From: Ricinus communis
Taxonomy: Eukaryota; Streptophyta; Magnoliopsida; Malpighiales; Euphorbiaceae
Length of the DNA stretch: 64,000 nt
Assembly: GCF_019578655.1 (NCBI RefSeq)
Contig: NC_063257.1
Coordinates: 14,880,001 to 14,944,000, forward strand
Direction of reading: 5' to 3'
Below are positions 42,791 through 53,951 of the stretch, piece after piece. Position 1 is the first letter of the stretch, and every line of letters starts with the position of its first letter. The position numbers were made by a program, and so were the translations under genes. The notes beneath the pieces are model-generated. The model did no database searches, was not told where the DNA came from, and worked only from the letters and a program-made list of their open reading frames with translations.

Positions 42791-45157
42791 ATCCACTAAT
42801 AAGTTGGACTAGGACACAAGAGGTTACGCATATTTCTTCTTCTTACTTGATGCCGAGGGCTTCAACTTCATTTCTTTTCCGACCAATCACTTCTCGAGAT
42901 GAAGTTGGCATGTTCCTTCTTCTTTTAGGATGGGACCGGTGAGGCAGTTACAACGATGCTCAGGGGTACAACCTCAAGTATATTCTTGATGTCATCTGTT
43001 TTCATTACACATGATCTCTTCCCCTCAGAATAGGGACCAAACTTGGGCTTTCAGAATATTGATTTAGTCACAAATCTCTATGAACTTCATCTCGATCTCA
43101 TGGCCCATTTGCATATATTCTTACCAAGAAGAGAAATGGCTATAATATAAGGGGTTAAGTGCATATATGAATGCATATGCAAGATTCATAGAGAAAAAGA
43201 AAGGTTAGTAACCACTGGGTACCTATTTGTTCAATTCCATCCAATCATAAGTGCATAAGTAGGTGTAGACAACCAAGTCCCTGATAATCACATTGTCATG
43301 CAACATTCCTGTATGTAGAAGAATGGTAGTGAATTTTTCTCTCTTAGGTGTTTTGGCTTAGTCTGATCATCAACATGGTATAACCAAGACTTGGTTCTCT
43401 CTAGCGAATGAAACGTAGGCATAGGTTAGCCCATAATCAGAGACTTTTTCTTTTGGTGTCTTAAGTCATGCATTGTAAGGGAGTTCGAGTATCCGCTCGG
43501 CGTTCCCTAGCCATGTTTCTCAAGTATTTGCCATAAGAAGGAATATTTGATTATGGGTAATCTAGATCTATATTTAGCACCAAAAGGGAATACGTTTATT
43601 AATCTAAACCATTATTGTCATAATACACTTGTACTACTCTTTGTTGCTTGTGTAGGTATTGCACCTTCGTGCCAATCTTGATGAGTTACGGTCTTTGGGT
43701 AATTCCAGATGTATTAGGAAAGTATATGACAATGTTAAATTGTATTACACATGAGTTGTTAAAAGGGAAAAAAAATAATGATGGAAGCCTTTCAATAATC
43801 TAACAAGGCTCAATAAAGCAATAAGTTTTCAGGTTACAAATGCATCCTTTAAAAATGGGCAAAAGAATATGCACCGCAAGCTAAATAAAGTCTAATTTAC
43901 TAAATTAAATTATTTAATCACCAACTACAAGAGAGGCCATCCTAAAATTATGCGAACGGTCACTAATACAACCCATAATTTAAAGCCATCAAAACACAGT
44001 TGGCCCAAATAATCCAAGTTCAACATAAATCACCATAGCAAAGCAAGCAAGTTAATACATGCAAAGGTTAAACATAGTTAAAAAATAAGCCTACCTAAAA
44101 AAGAAATCCAGCATAATAAAATCTGTATGATAAATAATGGCAACCCGTTAAATACTAAATACATTGAAAGATTAAGATGAATAAGCAATAATAGAATCAC
44201 ATCACCCAGAAGAATACCAGTATACAAATTCATGCAACAAAAAGAATGAACCTAGAACAGAACACAACAGCAAATAAAGTATAGAGATATCAAACACATA
44301 TAATTTTCAAAAGAAAATAACAAGCAGAAGTCCAAGCAACATGCATAACAGATTTTATTTCAAATATTTTTGAAAAGAGGAAAAGAAAAAAGAGAAAATT
44401 ATAAATGAACCAACCCAATTTAACCGAAGCAACCCAATTTAACCGATGCACCAATTCTGGTAATAAATCACTCAAAATCGCAAAATAAATAAACATATAG
44501 GACCACGATGTACACCTACAAAAAGGAAAGAAAAAAAGGTTAATATCATTCGAAAAAAAATAATATAATTTATTCAAGTAGTTTTAAAAGAATAGAAAAA
44601 GCGTAAATCAAACTAACCATTGAAAACAAGCACAAAATACAGGGGTTGAACCTAAAAATGTCAAATAAAGTAACATATAGTAGTACCATATACACCTGCA
44701 AGACTCGAAAGAAAAAGTTTATAGTGATTTGAAATAAAATAAATATTCGTAAAAAAAATTAGAGTTTCTAAAAGAACCGGAGTGCAATTGAATGCCTCCA
44801 CTATAGGTAAGAAATGAATAAAAAGGCATGCAAGGGATGCGTTCCCTAAAACTAAGAAAACAATCCTCGTATCAAACCTAAGTAATTTAAATTTTCTAAG
44901 TAATTGTTAGCATATAATAGGACATTGCAAATAAACTCAGCCAATACGATGATGTCATGGTAATGTAGTGAAAATCAGTAATAGGTGTATCAGGGAGAGA
45001 AAGAAATACTGACGATGCATGAAGGAGAAACGATAGAGAAGAAGTAGCGAAATAATTTTCTTTTAATGGTAGAGAAATGGTTTGAGAAGATGAGATGGCT
45101 AAAGATTGTACATCCATGGAATACCAATTTTAGCCCCACTAAATGATATTTTATGTA
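42791..45157. other. Repeat-derived region, no gene recognised
   Basis: 42800-43700 is of moderate composition and may be broken retroelement sequence on the minus strand, but no domain is recognisable. 43700-45120 is A-rich on the plus strand with only short frames. Confidence 0.35.
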
Positions 45158-45231
45158 CTCTTAAGGTAGATTACAGTATTTAAACAAACATGTGCTCTTA
45201 AGATAGATTACAGTATTTAAACAAACATGTG
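45158..45231. repeat. 37 bp tandem duplication
   Basis: Two adjacent 37 bp units (45158-45194 and 45195-45231) differ at a single position (aaggtaga versus aagataga). Confidence 0.9.
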
Positions 45232-45721
45232 TTTGTCCTACTATAATGATAGTGAAAAGATAAAAAAGGAAGTATAAGGCAACACCATTTATGGCTACTA
45301 TAGCATGCAAGGCAAGGGTCATTAAGTAATTCCCTGTTGTGAACGCATGTAGACTAAAAACTTTGTAGTAGCTATTATAGCATTTGGGAAAAGACTTTCT
45401 TGCCCCATTCCAACGATGCTGTTTTCATCGACTGGAGAACAGCAAGGAAAGGCTGAAGCAGTAATTCTCTAACTCCCAAACTAATTTGAAATCTACTTTT
45501 CTTAAGCCATAAGACTTTTATTGTTATAGTATACATTTGATTGCCAATGAATAATTAGTTATACATTTTCATACATACTTTACATTTCATAGATTCTCTC
45601 TTATTATTTATGTTAGTTTTAGTTTTAATATTTAGGTCAAAAATTACAAGATAGGTAACTAGGTTAGCATATTATCATGGATCTCCTTCTGTTTATAGCA
45701 TATGTGATTAATGATGTCTTA

Positions 45722-45730
45722 ATTTTCTTT
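45722..45730. repeat. 9 bp target-site duplication, left (attttcttt)
   Basis: Matches aatttcttt at 53671-53679 in 8 of 9 positions. Confidence 0.55.
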
Positions 45731-46472
45731 AGGTGGACATCTATTGGCATCTCAACTTGCATCAAAAGAACCTGTTCCCCTAAACTTTTGAAGGAATCTT
45801 TCAACCATATAAACTTCTATATTTGATTACTTTTAAGCCCCTCGGTACTGAGGTGGAACACTTTTTTTTTACCATGTCGACTGTATCAACAAAATTGACG
45901 CTAAATATTATATTTGGTTGTTATATATAATATTATTTTGACCCCTCAGAAGATTTTTTTATATTTTATAAACTATGTTTTTAACAATTCAAGAAAATTT
46001 TAACATAATTTTTATAAAATATTTGTTTGAAGCCTCCAAAATTTTTAAAATTATACTTTTAGATTTATAAAGGTGAATAATGTGTTTTAATAATGATATT
46101 AGAATTCTTAAAGTGTTTTTCCTTTATGTGCTTGCAAATTTTAAAAAAAAAAATCGAGTTTTCGTAATTGAATTGCTTTATTGATATATGATCTTTAAAA
46201 TTTTTATGATTTATCTATTAGTTTTTATTAATATACAATAAATTTTAGATTTGCGTATTAGCTATACCATTTAACTTTATAAATTTAACACATTAATGTG
46301 ATTTTTAAAAATTTAGAGGGATCAAAAAGATATTTTATGAAAATTATAAAATATTAAAGAATTTTGGAGGAACTGGAAAGATATTTATAAAAATTATGAA
46401 ATATTAAAAAATGAGGGGTCAAAAAGATATTTTAAAAATTATAAAATATAAAAAAATCAAAAGGCAAAGAGA

Positions 46473-46477
46473 TCTTA
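46473..46477. repeat. 5 bp target-site duplication (TCTTA), left
   Basis: Identical to 53408-53412. Confidence 0.95.
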
Positions 46478-47356
46478 TGATGCAATAAAGACAAGAATTA
46501 CAAATGATCCTTTAAGCTTTCAAGGAGGTCCAATGACAAGATCCAAGTCCAAAAGGATGCAAGAAGTTTTGTTGGGCTTAATTAAAGACATTTGGAGTGT
46601 TCAAACACAACAAGGCTCAGTCCAAGATTTAGGATTGCAAAAAGGATCCAAAATCATCAATTTAGTGCAATAAGTTTGGGCTGAACTCATAGGTCTAATA
46701 AGATTCATTCAAAGCCTTTTTTTTTTATTTTCATTTTATTAGGTTTTTCTTAAGTTATGGTGTGATTAGTTGTCTTTTAGAGTTACAAAATAGATGCACA
46801 TAATTAGTCATAATTTGGAGTTACAAAATGGATGCACATAATTAGTTGTCATTTGGGAGTTACAAAAATGAGTGACATCAATGTAAAAACAGCCACTTTT
46901 AATAAGTTTTAAGGGGAATTAAAGGGAAAAACGTGGGGAAGCTCAAAAGACATCCATTTAGGTTTCTTTGTCTTGTTTTGGCTATAAATATCAAAGCCAA
47001 ATCCATTTGTAAAGATAGAATTTTTGAATGATAATCTTTGTTTGCTCTTTGTGAGTGTTTTTGCTTAAGTTCTTGCATGAACTTTGAACTTATCAAACTA
47101 TTTTTAGTTTGTGGCGTTCTCTAACCAAAATCTTGTGTTTGATTCATAACTTATCAAATCATACTTGGTTTGTGGCGTTTGGAGTTGAATTCAAGTGCTA
47201 GTTTCATTGTTGGAACTAATTTTTCCTATCTTCACTTGAGGAGATCCTTGGGTTTTGGAATCATCTTGATTGGAGGGTGTTTTTCTTGCATTCCATATGT
47301 ATCATAACTCATTAGTTATTGGGGTGTGTGGTTGCTAAGATGATGATTTCCTATCA
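46478..47356 (+). repeat. 5' LTR (879 bp)
   Basis: Begins TGATGCAATA and ends CCTATCA. It pairs with 52531-53407. Contains an internal partial triplication around 'gagttacaaaatggatgcac' (about 46780-46870). The first 190 bp also hold an open frame homologous to the end of pol. Confidence 0.95.
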
Positions 47357-47358
47357 TT

Positions 47359-47370
47359 TGGTATCAGAGC
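47359..47370 (+). other. Primer-binding site, initiator Met-tRNA type
   Basis: TGGTATCAGAGC, complementary to the 3' end of plant initiator tRNA-Met, starts 3 bp after the 5' LTR. Confidence 0.9.
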
Positions 47371-47984
47371 TTGCTTCAAGTTGAGGTTTGCTTATCTTTG
47401 TGTTTTGTGTGTTATTAAAGTTTCTCATCTTCTTTATTTTTTTTGTGTCGAATTCTTCTTGTTTCAATATTTTCCTTCTAAGTACTCTTTCTTTTCAAAG
47501 TTTACACCTTTGTGCTCATAAAGTAAAACTTCGTTGTCCCTTGCTAAAAAAATTGTGTTGTTCATAATTTCTTTTCACTTGTGTTATTATCATTAAAAAG
47601 ATAAAAAAAAAGAACCAGAAGATAAAAAAAAAAAGAAAGTTTGGACGGCATAGAAATCCTATTCTATTATTTTATTTTATTGCTTTCTTGTGTCTAGCTA
47701 CTTTAAATTTGACCTTACCTAATAACTTAATCTAGACCGACCTTTTTTTTTCTTTTCACTCCATTGAATTGCCATAATCTGATTTGGTTTGTTTAGGTGA
47801 TTAGTTCATCTAAGAACCTAAAGCAAAAGCAAGAGAGGTAAAAGGCAATAGTAGTGAGACTAGCATCGAGAAAAGCCAAAACTTTGAGTGAAACACGAGC
47901 GGTGTGACATTTTAATTGAGAGACACACGCGAGCGAGTGTTTTTGTGAGGCTATACTAACTTGTTTTTCAGGTTTTTTCGCGCA
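47371..47984 (+). other. Retrotransposon leader between primer site and gag
   Basis: 614 bp without coding sequence. It ends with a pyrimidine-rich acceptor-like 'ttgtttttcag' 12 bp before the gag ATG at 47985, which may mark a leader intron. Confidence 0.5.
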
Positions 47985-50900
47985 ATGTCAAAAGAACAAG
48001 TTTCAAGTAGTGTTGGAGCATCCATTGAGCAAACTTTACAAGCAATGCAAAAAGAGTTTGAAAGAATGTATAGGCGAATGGATGATGTTGTTGAAAGTGT
48101 GAAAAGGCAAGGTGAAACTATTACAAGAATTCAAAACGAGCCTAGAAGAGAATACCCGTAGGGTCATGGATGATTTGGAGGATGACCAAGCAACCACTTT
48201 TGGTGGAGATGACCATCCTAGGAGACACAATAGGAGATCAAGGCAAGATGGTGTAGATCGCAACCTAGGCAGCATCAAAATGAAAATTCCTTCCTTTCAA
48301 GGAAAGAATGATCCTGATGTCTACTTGGAATGGGAGCAAAAGGTGGAGATGATCTTCGAATACCATAACTATTCGGAGGAGAAAAAGGTAAAACTTGCTG
48401 CCGTTGAGTTTTGTGATTACGCTAGTGTTTGGTGGCATCAATTGTGTAGGGAAAGGAGACGAAATGGAGAAAGACCCGTAGGGTCATGGATGGAGATAAA
48501 ACGCATCATGAGGAAGAGGTTCATTCCTAACTATTACTATAGAGATTTGCATCAACGATTGCAAACTCTAAGGCAAGGAACCATGAGTGTGGAGGAGTAC
48601 CACAAAGAAATGGAAATGGCTATGATTAAAGCAAATATGGAGGAGGATAGAGAAGCCACTATGGCAAGATTCTTGAATGGTCTAAACAAGAATATTGCTG
48701 ATCTTGTGGAGTTACAACATTATGTGGAGCTTGAGGACATGGTGAATGTGGCCATGAAAATTGAAAGGCAACTCAAGCGAAAAGGTGCAAGTAAGTTTGA
48801 TTCTAAACTTAATTCGAGTTCTAGTTCTTCTAATTGGAAATCGAATTGGAGTAAAAAGGATGATAAATTTGCTAAGCCTAAAGTGGATGAGAATAAGAAT
48901 AAAAATGAAATAGGCAGCAAAAATAAAGTTGAGAATCAAGCTAATCAATCTAGAAGCTTGAAGTGTTTTAAGTGTCTTGAACATGGTCATTATGCACGTG
49001 ATTGCCCTAATAAGAGGACCATGATTGTTAGAGATGGAATTGTTGAATCTGAAAGTGAAAATGAAAATGATGATGAGAATGATGACATGCCAACTTTAGA
49101 GGATGTTAGTGATGTTGAGTATGCTAAAGGGGATGTGTTAATAGTACAACGCACACTTAGTTTGCAATGTAAACACGATGAACATGGAGAGCAGCGTGAG
49201 AATTTGTTTCATACTCATTGTTTAATTACTAATAAGTTATGTAATATGATTGTTGATAGCAGAATTTGTACTAATGTTGCTAGTACTTTGCTTGTGGAGA
49301 AATTGAAATTACCAACTACCAAACACCCAAGGCCTTACAAGTTGCAATGGTTGAATGATAGTGGTGTTGTGAAGGTAAATAAACAAGTGCTAATTTCTTT
49401 TTTCATTGGGAGATATAAGGATGAGGTGCTTTGTGATGTGGTTCCCATGTATGCCGGACATGTTTTATTGGGAAGACCTTGGCAATATGATAGGCGTGTG
49501 ATTTATGATGGGTTCAAGAATCGATATTCCTTGACTATTGATGGACAAAAGTTCAATCTTGGACCATTACCTCCCAAGGCCATTTTTGATGATGAAGTGA
49601 GAATTAAACAACAATATGAAGAGCTTGAATCTTCATATGGGGAATATCAGGGGAGGGAGCAAGAAATAGTGAAAAAAGAAAAAGGTGAGGTAAGTGGTAA
49701 AAGTGAGTGTAATGGGAAACACAAGGTGAGAGAAAACAAAGGAGATGAGAGTGAAAGAAAGATGAATGTGTATGTAAAGCCAAGTGATGTGAGGAGAACA
49801 CTAACCTTGAGGCAGCCCTTACTTATACTCATGTACAAGGAAGTTTTGATGATTTCTAATGATCTTAATAAGAATTTGCCTAGTGTTGTTCTTGAGCTTT
49901 TGCAGGAATATGAAGAGCTATTTCCCGAAGATGTGCCTAAAGGATTACCACCAATTCGAGGAATTGAACATCAAATTGATTTCATTCCGGGTGCAAGCAT
50001 ACCTAATAGGCCAGCATATAGATGCAACCCCAAGGAGACAAAAGAAATCCAAAGGCAAGTGAGTGAGCTTATGGATAAGGGTTACGTAAGAGAAAGCATG
50101 AGTCCTTGTGCGGTTCCTGTAATTTTAGTGCCTAAGAAAGATGGTTCATGGAGGATGTGTGTTGATTGTCGTGCCGTCAACAAAATAATGGTAAAGTATC
50201 GACATCCTATACCTAGGCTAGATGACATGTTGGATGAATTGCACGGTGCTTGTGTGTTTTCTAAAGTGGATTCAAAATCTGGATATCATCAAATAAGAAT
50301 GCGTGAGGGTGATGAATGGAAAACCGCTTTCAAAATAAAACATGGATTATATGAGTGGTTAGTCATGCCGTTTGGTTTAACTAATGCTCCAAGTACTTTT
50401 ATGCGATTGATGAATCATGTTTTGCGCGCTTTCATTGGAAAGTTTGTAGTGGTTTATTTTGATGATATTCTTGTGTATAGCAAATCTTTAGATGAGCATG
50501 TAATACACTTAAAGCTGGTTTTTGATGTGTTAAGGCAAGAGACATTATATGCTAATCTTAAGAAATGCACTTTTTGCACTAATGAAATTACTTTTCTTGG
50601 ATATATTGTTAATGACAAGGGAATTCATGTTGATCAAGAAAAAGTAAAAGTAATTAGAGAGTGGACAAAACCTACTAGTGTGCATGATGTTAGGAGTTTT
50701 CATGGTCTTGCTAGCTTTTATAGGAGATTCATTAAGGATTTCTCTACAATTCGCACCTTTAACTGAATGCATTAAAAAGAATGTGGGTTTCAAGTGGGGA
50801 AAAGAACAAGATGATGCTTTTAACTTGCTAAAAGAAAAACTTAGTTCAGCACCTTTACTTGCTTTGCCTGACTTTGCTAAAACCTTTAAGGTTGAGTGTG

Positions 50901-52639
50901 ATGCAAGTGGAATAGGTATTGGTGGAGTCTTGATGCAAGAAGGAAGACCAATTGCGTTCTTTAGTGAGAAGCTAAGTGGAGCAAGTCTAAACTACCCAAC
51001 TTATGACAAAGAGTTTTATGCTTTGGTAAGAGTTTTAGAGACATGGCGTACTATCTTTGGTATAAGGAATTCATTATACACACCGACCATGAGTTTTGAA
51101 ATATCTCGAAAGGACAAGGGAAGCTAAGCCGTAGGCATGCTAAATGGGTGGAATTTATTGAATCCTTTCCATACATCATCAAGTACAAACAAGGTAAAGA
51201 GAATGTTGTTGCCGATGCTCTATCTAGAAGGTATGCTCTAATTTCTACACTTGATGCAAAATTATTGGGTTTTGAGTTCATTAACGAATTTTATAATTCA
51301 GACCATGATTTTGCTAATGTATATGGGGCATGTGAGAGAGGGGGGTTTGACAAGTTCTATAGACATGATGGTTTTCTTTTTAAAGAAAATAAGTTATGCG
51401 TGCCTCAATCTTCTTTAAGAGAGTTGCTTGTGAGGGAGGCACATGGTGGGGGTTTGATGGGGCACTTTGGTGTGAGAAAGACTTTAGATGTTTTAGAAAA
51501 TCATTTCTTTTGGCCACAAATGAAAAGAGATGTTCAAAAAATATGTGAGAGATGCATCACTTGTAAACAAGCTAAATCTAAAGTGATGCCTCATGGGTTG
51601 TATACTCCACTTCCCATACCTAATGAACCTTGGGTAGACATTTCTATGGACTTTGTTCTAGGATTACCTAGGTCAGGGGGAGGAAAAGATTCTATTTTTG
51701 TTGTTGTTGACAGGTTTAGCAAAATGGCACATTTCATTCCATGCCACAAGACAGATGATGCAACTCATATTGCGGGGTTGTTCTTCGAAAGAAATTGTAA
51801 GATTGCATGGGGTTCCAAGGACAATTGTCGTTGATAGAGATGTCAAGTTCCTTAGCCACTTTTGGAAGACACTTTGGAGCAAGATGGGAACAAAGCTTCT
51901 ATTCTCAACAACTTGTCATCCACAAACGGATGGACAAACGGAGGTGGTTAATAGGACTCTCTCACAACTATTGAGGGCAATAATTCAAAGAAATTTGAAG
52001 AATTGGGAAGAATGTTTGCCACATGTTGAGTTTGCATACAATAGGAGTATTCATGGTACAACAAATTGTTCACCTTTTGAGATTGTATATGGGTTCAAGC
52101 CATTAACTCCAATGGATTTATTGCCATTACCTATTGATAAGGCTAATTTTGAAGGCAAGCAAAAAGCTGAATTTGTTAAAAGCTTACATGAGAATGTGCG
52201 TACTCAAATAGAGAAAAAAAATCAACAATATCAAAAGCAACACAACAAGGGGAGAAAGAAAGTTGTATTTGAACCGGGTGACTGGGTTTGGGTACATTTG
52301 AGAAAGGAAAGATTTCCAAGCCAAAGGAAGTCTAAATTAATGCCAAGAGGGGATGGGCCATTCCAAGTCCTTGAAAGAATTAATGACAATGCCTATAAGA
52401 TAGATTTGCCAAGTGAGTATGGCAATGTGAGTGCTTCTTTTAATGTTGCTGATCTTTCTTTATTTGATATAGGTGATGAAGTTGACAATGAGGCTGATTC
52501 GAGGACGAATCCTTACGAGGAGAGAGGGAATGATGCAATAAAGACAAGAATTACAAATGATCCTTTAAGCTTTCAAGGAGGTCCTAATGACAAGATCCAA
52601 GTCCAAAAGGATGCAAGAAGCTTTGTTGGGCTTAATTAA
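47985..52639 (+). pseudogene. gag-pol of the LTR retrotransposon, frameshifted
   Basis: Gag starts at ATG 47985 (MSKEQVSSSVG). It shifts frame at about 48135-48165 and continues to 50766 with the gag core (WWHQL, about 48430), a CCHC knuckle (CFKCLEHGHYARDC, 48964-49005), protease, and RT with YFDD at 50455-50466. Further shifts lie at about 50748, in RNase H at about 51045 and 51095, and in integrase at about 51785. RNase H begins VECDASG. Integrase keeps its HHCC zinc site, the three catalytic acidic positions ([22 protein letters not shown]) and a GPF module. The protease motif reads D-S-R at 49255-49263 where D-S/T-G is expected. The last frame ends at 52639, about 109 bp inside the 3' LTR. 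Not translatable as one polyprotein. Confidence 0.93.
52517..52530 (+). other. Polypurine tract
   Basis: GAGGAGAGAGGGAA lies directly before the 3' LTR. It is the expected plus-strand primer. It also codes for part of pol. Confidence 0.85.
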
Positions 52640-53407
52640 AGACATTTGGAGTGTTCAAACACAACAAGGCTCAGTCCAAGATTTAGGATTGCAAAAAAGA
52701 TCCAAAATCATCAATTTAGTGCAATAAGTTTGGGCTGAACTCATAGGTCCAATAAGATTCATTTGAAGCCTTTTTTTATTTTCATTTTATTAGGTTTTTC
52801 TTAAGTTATGGTGTGATTAGTTGTCTTTTAGAGTTACAAAATAGATGCACATAATTAGTCATAATTTGGAGTTACAAAATGGATGCACATAATTAGTTGT
52901 CATTTGGGAGTTACAAAAATGAGTGACATCAATGTAAAAACAGCCACTTTTAATAAGTTTTAAGGGGAATTAAAGGGAAAAACGTGGGGAAGCTCAAAAG
53001 ACATCCATTTAGGTTTCTTTGTCTTGTTTTGGCTATAAATATCAAAGCCAAATCCATTTGTAAAGATATAATTTTTGAATGATAATCTTTGTTTGCTCTT
53101 TGTGAGTGTTTTTGCTTAAGTTCTTGCATAAACTTTGAACTTATCAAACTATTTTTAGTTTGTGGCGTTCTCTAACCAAAATCTTGTGTTTGATTCATAA
53201 CTTATCAAATCATACTTGGTTTGTGGCGTTTGGAGTTGAATTCAAGTGCTAGTTTCATTGTTGGAACTAGTTTTTCCTATCTTCACTTGAGGAGATCCTT
53301 GGGTTTTGGAATCATCTTGATTGGAGGGTGTTTTTCTTGCATTCCATATGTATCATAACTCATTAGTTATTGGGGTGTGTGGTTGCTAAGATGATGATTT
53401 CCTATCA
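52531..53407 (+). repeat. 3' LTR (877 bp)
   Basis: Aligns end to end with the 5' LTR. Compared with it, an extra T at about 52585 (aggtccTaatgac) shifts the pol reading frame. Confidence 0.95.
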
Positions 53408-53412
53408 TCTTA
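53408..53412. repeat. 5 bp target-site duplication (TCTTA), right
   Basis: Partner of 46473-46477. Confidence 0.95.
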
Positions 53413-53570
53413 TATAAATTACAAGGACCAAATAGAATATATAGCATCAACTTTGTTGACATATTTTGTATACATGCGCCCACCTCAGCATGAAAGTGTT
53501 TGAAAATAGTCGAATATACAAATTCAGATATCTAAATGGTTTTTCTCTAGAAGTTAAAAGGGGAAAATTG

Positions 53571-53670
53571 ACTTTTTTTGTACAAATTGAAGTGCATGTA
53601 GATATATTCTGCCAATCTCTTTTCTTTTCTTTTTGTGTACAAGTTGAAATGTATGCAGATGTATTCCGCT
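53571..53670. repeat. Imperfect tandem copy of the MULE terminal segment
   Basis: Two consecutive versions of a roughly 50 bp unit (tttgtacaaattgaagtgca... and gtgtacaagttgaaatgta...) end the right arm. The left arm at 45731 has only one. Confidence 0.65.
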
Positions 53671-53942
53671 AATTTCTTTTTCTCCTAATGCAATCTTTAT
53701 TTGACACATTATGCTAAAAAGATTTATTTCAACTTTTAATCGTTCTGTGATATTCTTAAAATTAACTTCAAAAAATTATTTTTATAGATATATTATATTG
53801 CCTTAAAATATTTAAGGCACAACATCTACTTTATATCTATTTATATATATTTTAGAATAGTCATGACATTATTTGAGATACAAACTAATATCAATAATAA
53901 GTATTTAATATTATATATATTTATTAATTATTTAATTTATGT

Positions 53943-53951
53943 TAAAAACTA
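53943..53951. repeat. 9 bp target-site duplication (TAAAAACTA), left
   Basis: Identical to 55017-55025. Confidence 0.9.

Larger units (their letters stand above)
46478..53407 (+). mobile_element. Complete but defective Ty3/gypsy LTR retrotransposon (6930 bp)
   Basis: All structural parts are present: 5' LTR (46478-47356), Met-tRNA primer-binding site (47359-47370), gag-PR-RT-RH-IN coding region, purine tract (52517-52530), 3' LTR (52531-53407) and TCTTA duplications. Integrase after RT places it in Ty3/gypsy. The YFDDILVYS motif, a GPF module and a pol frame running into the 3' LTR suggest a chromovirus, possibly the CRM branch. The two LTRs differ by about eight substitutions and a few indels (about 1%), so the insertion is recent. 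The coding region is nevertheless broken by several frameshifts. It lies inside a Mutator-type element. Confidence 0.95.
45731..53670. mobile_element. Mutator-type inverted-repeat element, split by an LTR retrotransposon
   Basis: The left arm (45731-45971) aligns with the reverse complement of the right side (53670 down to 53413, continuing at 46472-46439). Shared blocks include ACATCT, CTTTTAA, CTGAGGTGG, TATCAACAAA.TTGA and a perfect 20 bp inverted pair at 45952-45971 and 46439-46458. Removing the nested 6.93 kb LTR element leaves about 1.0 kb with arms of more than 200 bp and no transposase, typical of a non-autonomous MULE. The 9 bp flanks match at 8 of 9 positions. Confidence 0.7.

Noticed and set aside
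46317..46465. Tandem array of 'gggtcaaaaagatatttt' units
   Set aside because: Two to three loose units that are better explained as the body and right arm of the Mutator-type element.
46899..47096. Small minus-strand ORF repeated at 52950-53147
   Set aside because: It occurs twice only because it lies in both LTRs; no evidence of coding.
51698..52639. Separate gene after integrase, for example a third ORF or envelope-like gene
   Set aside because: It overlaps the integrase frame and continues the same domain in another frame; it is a frameshifted part of pol.
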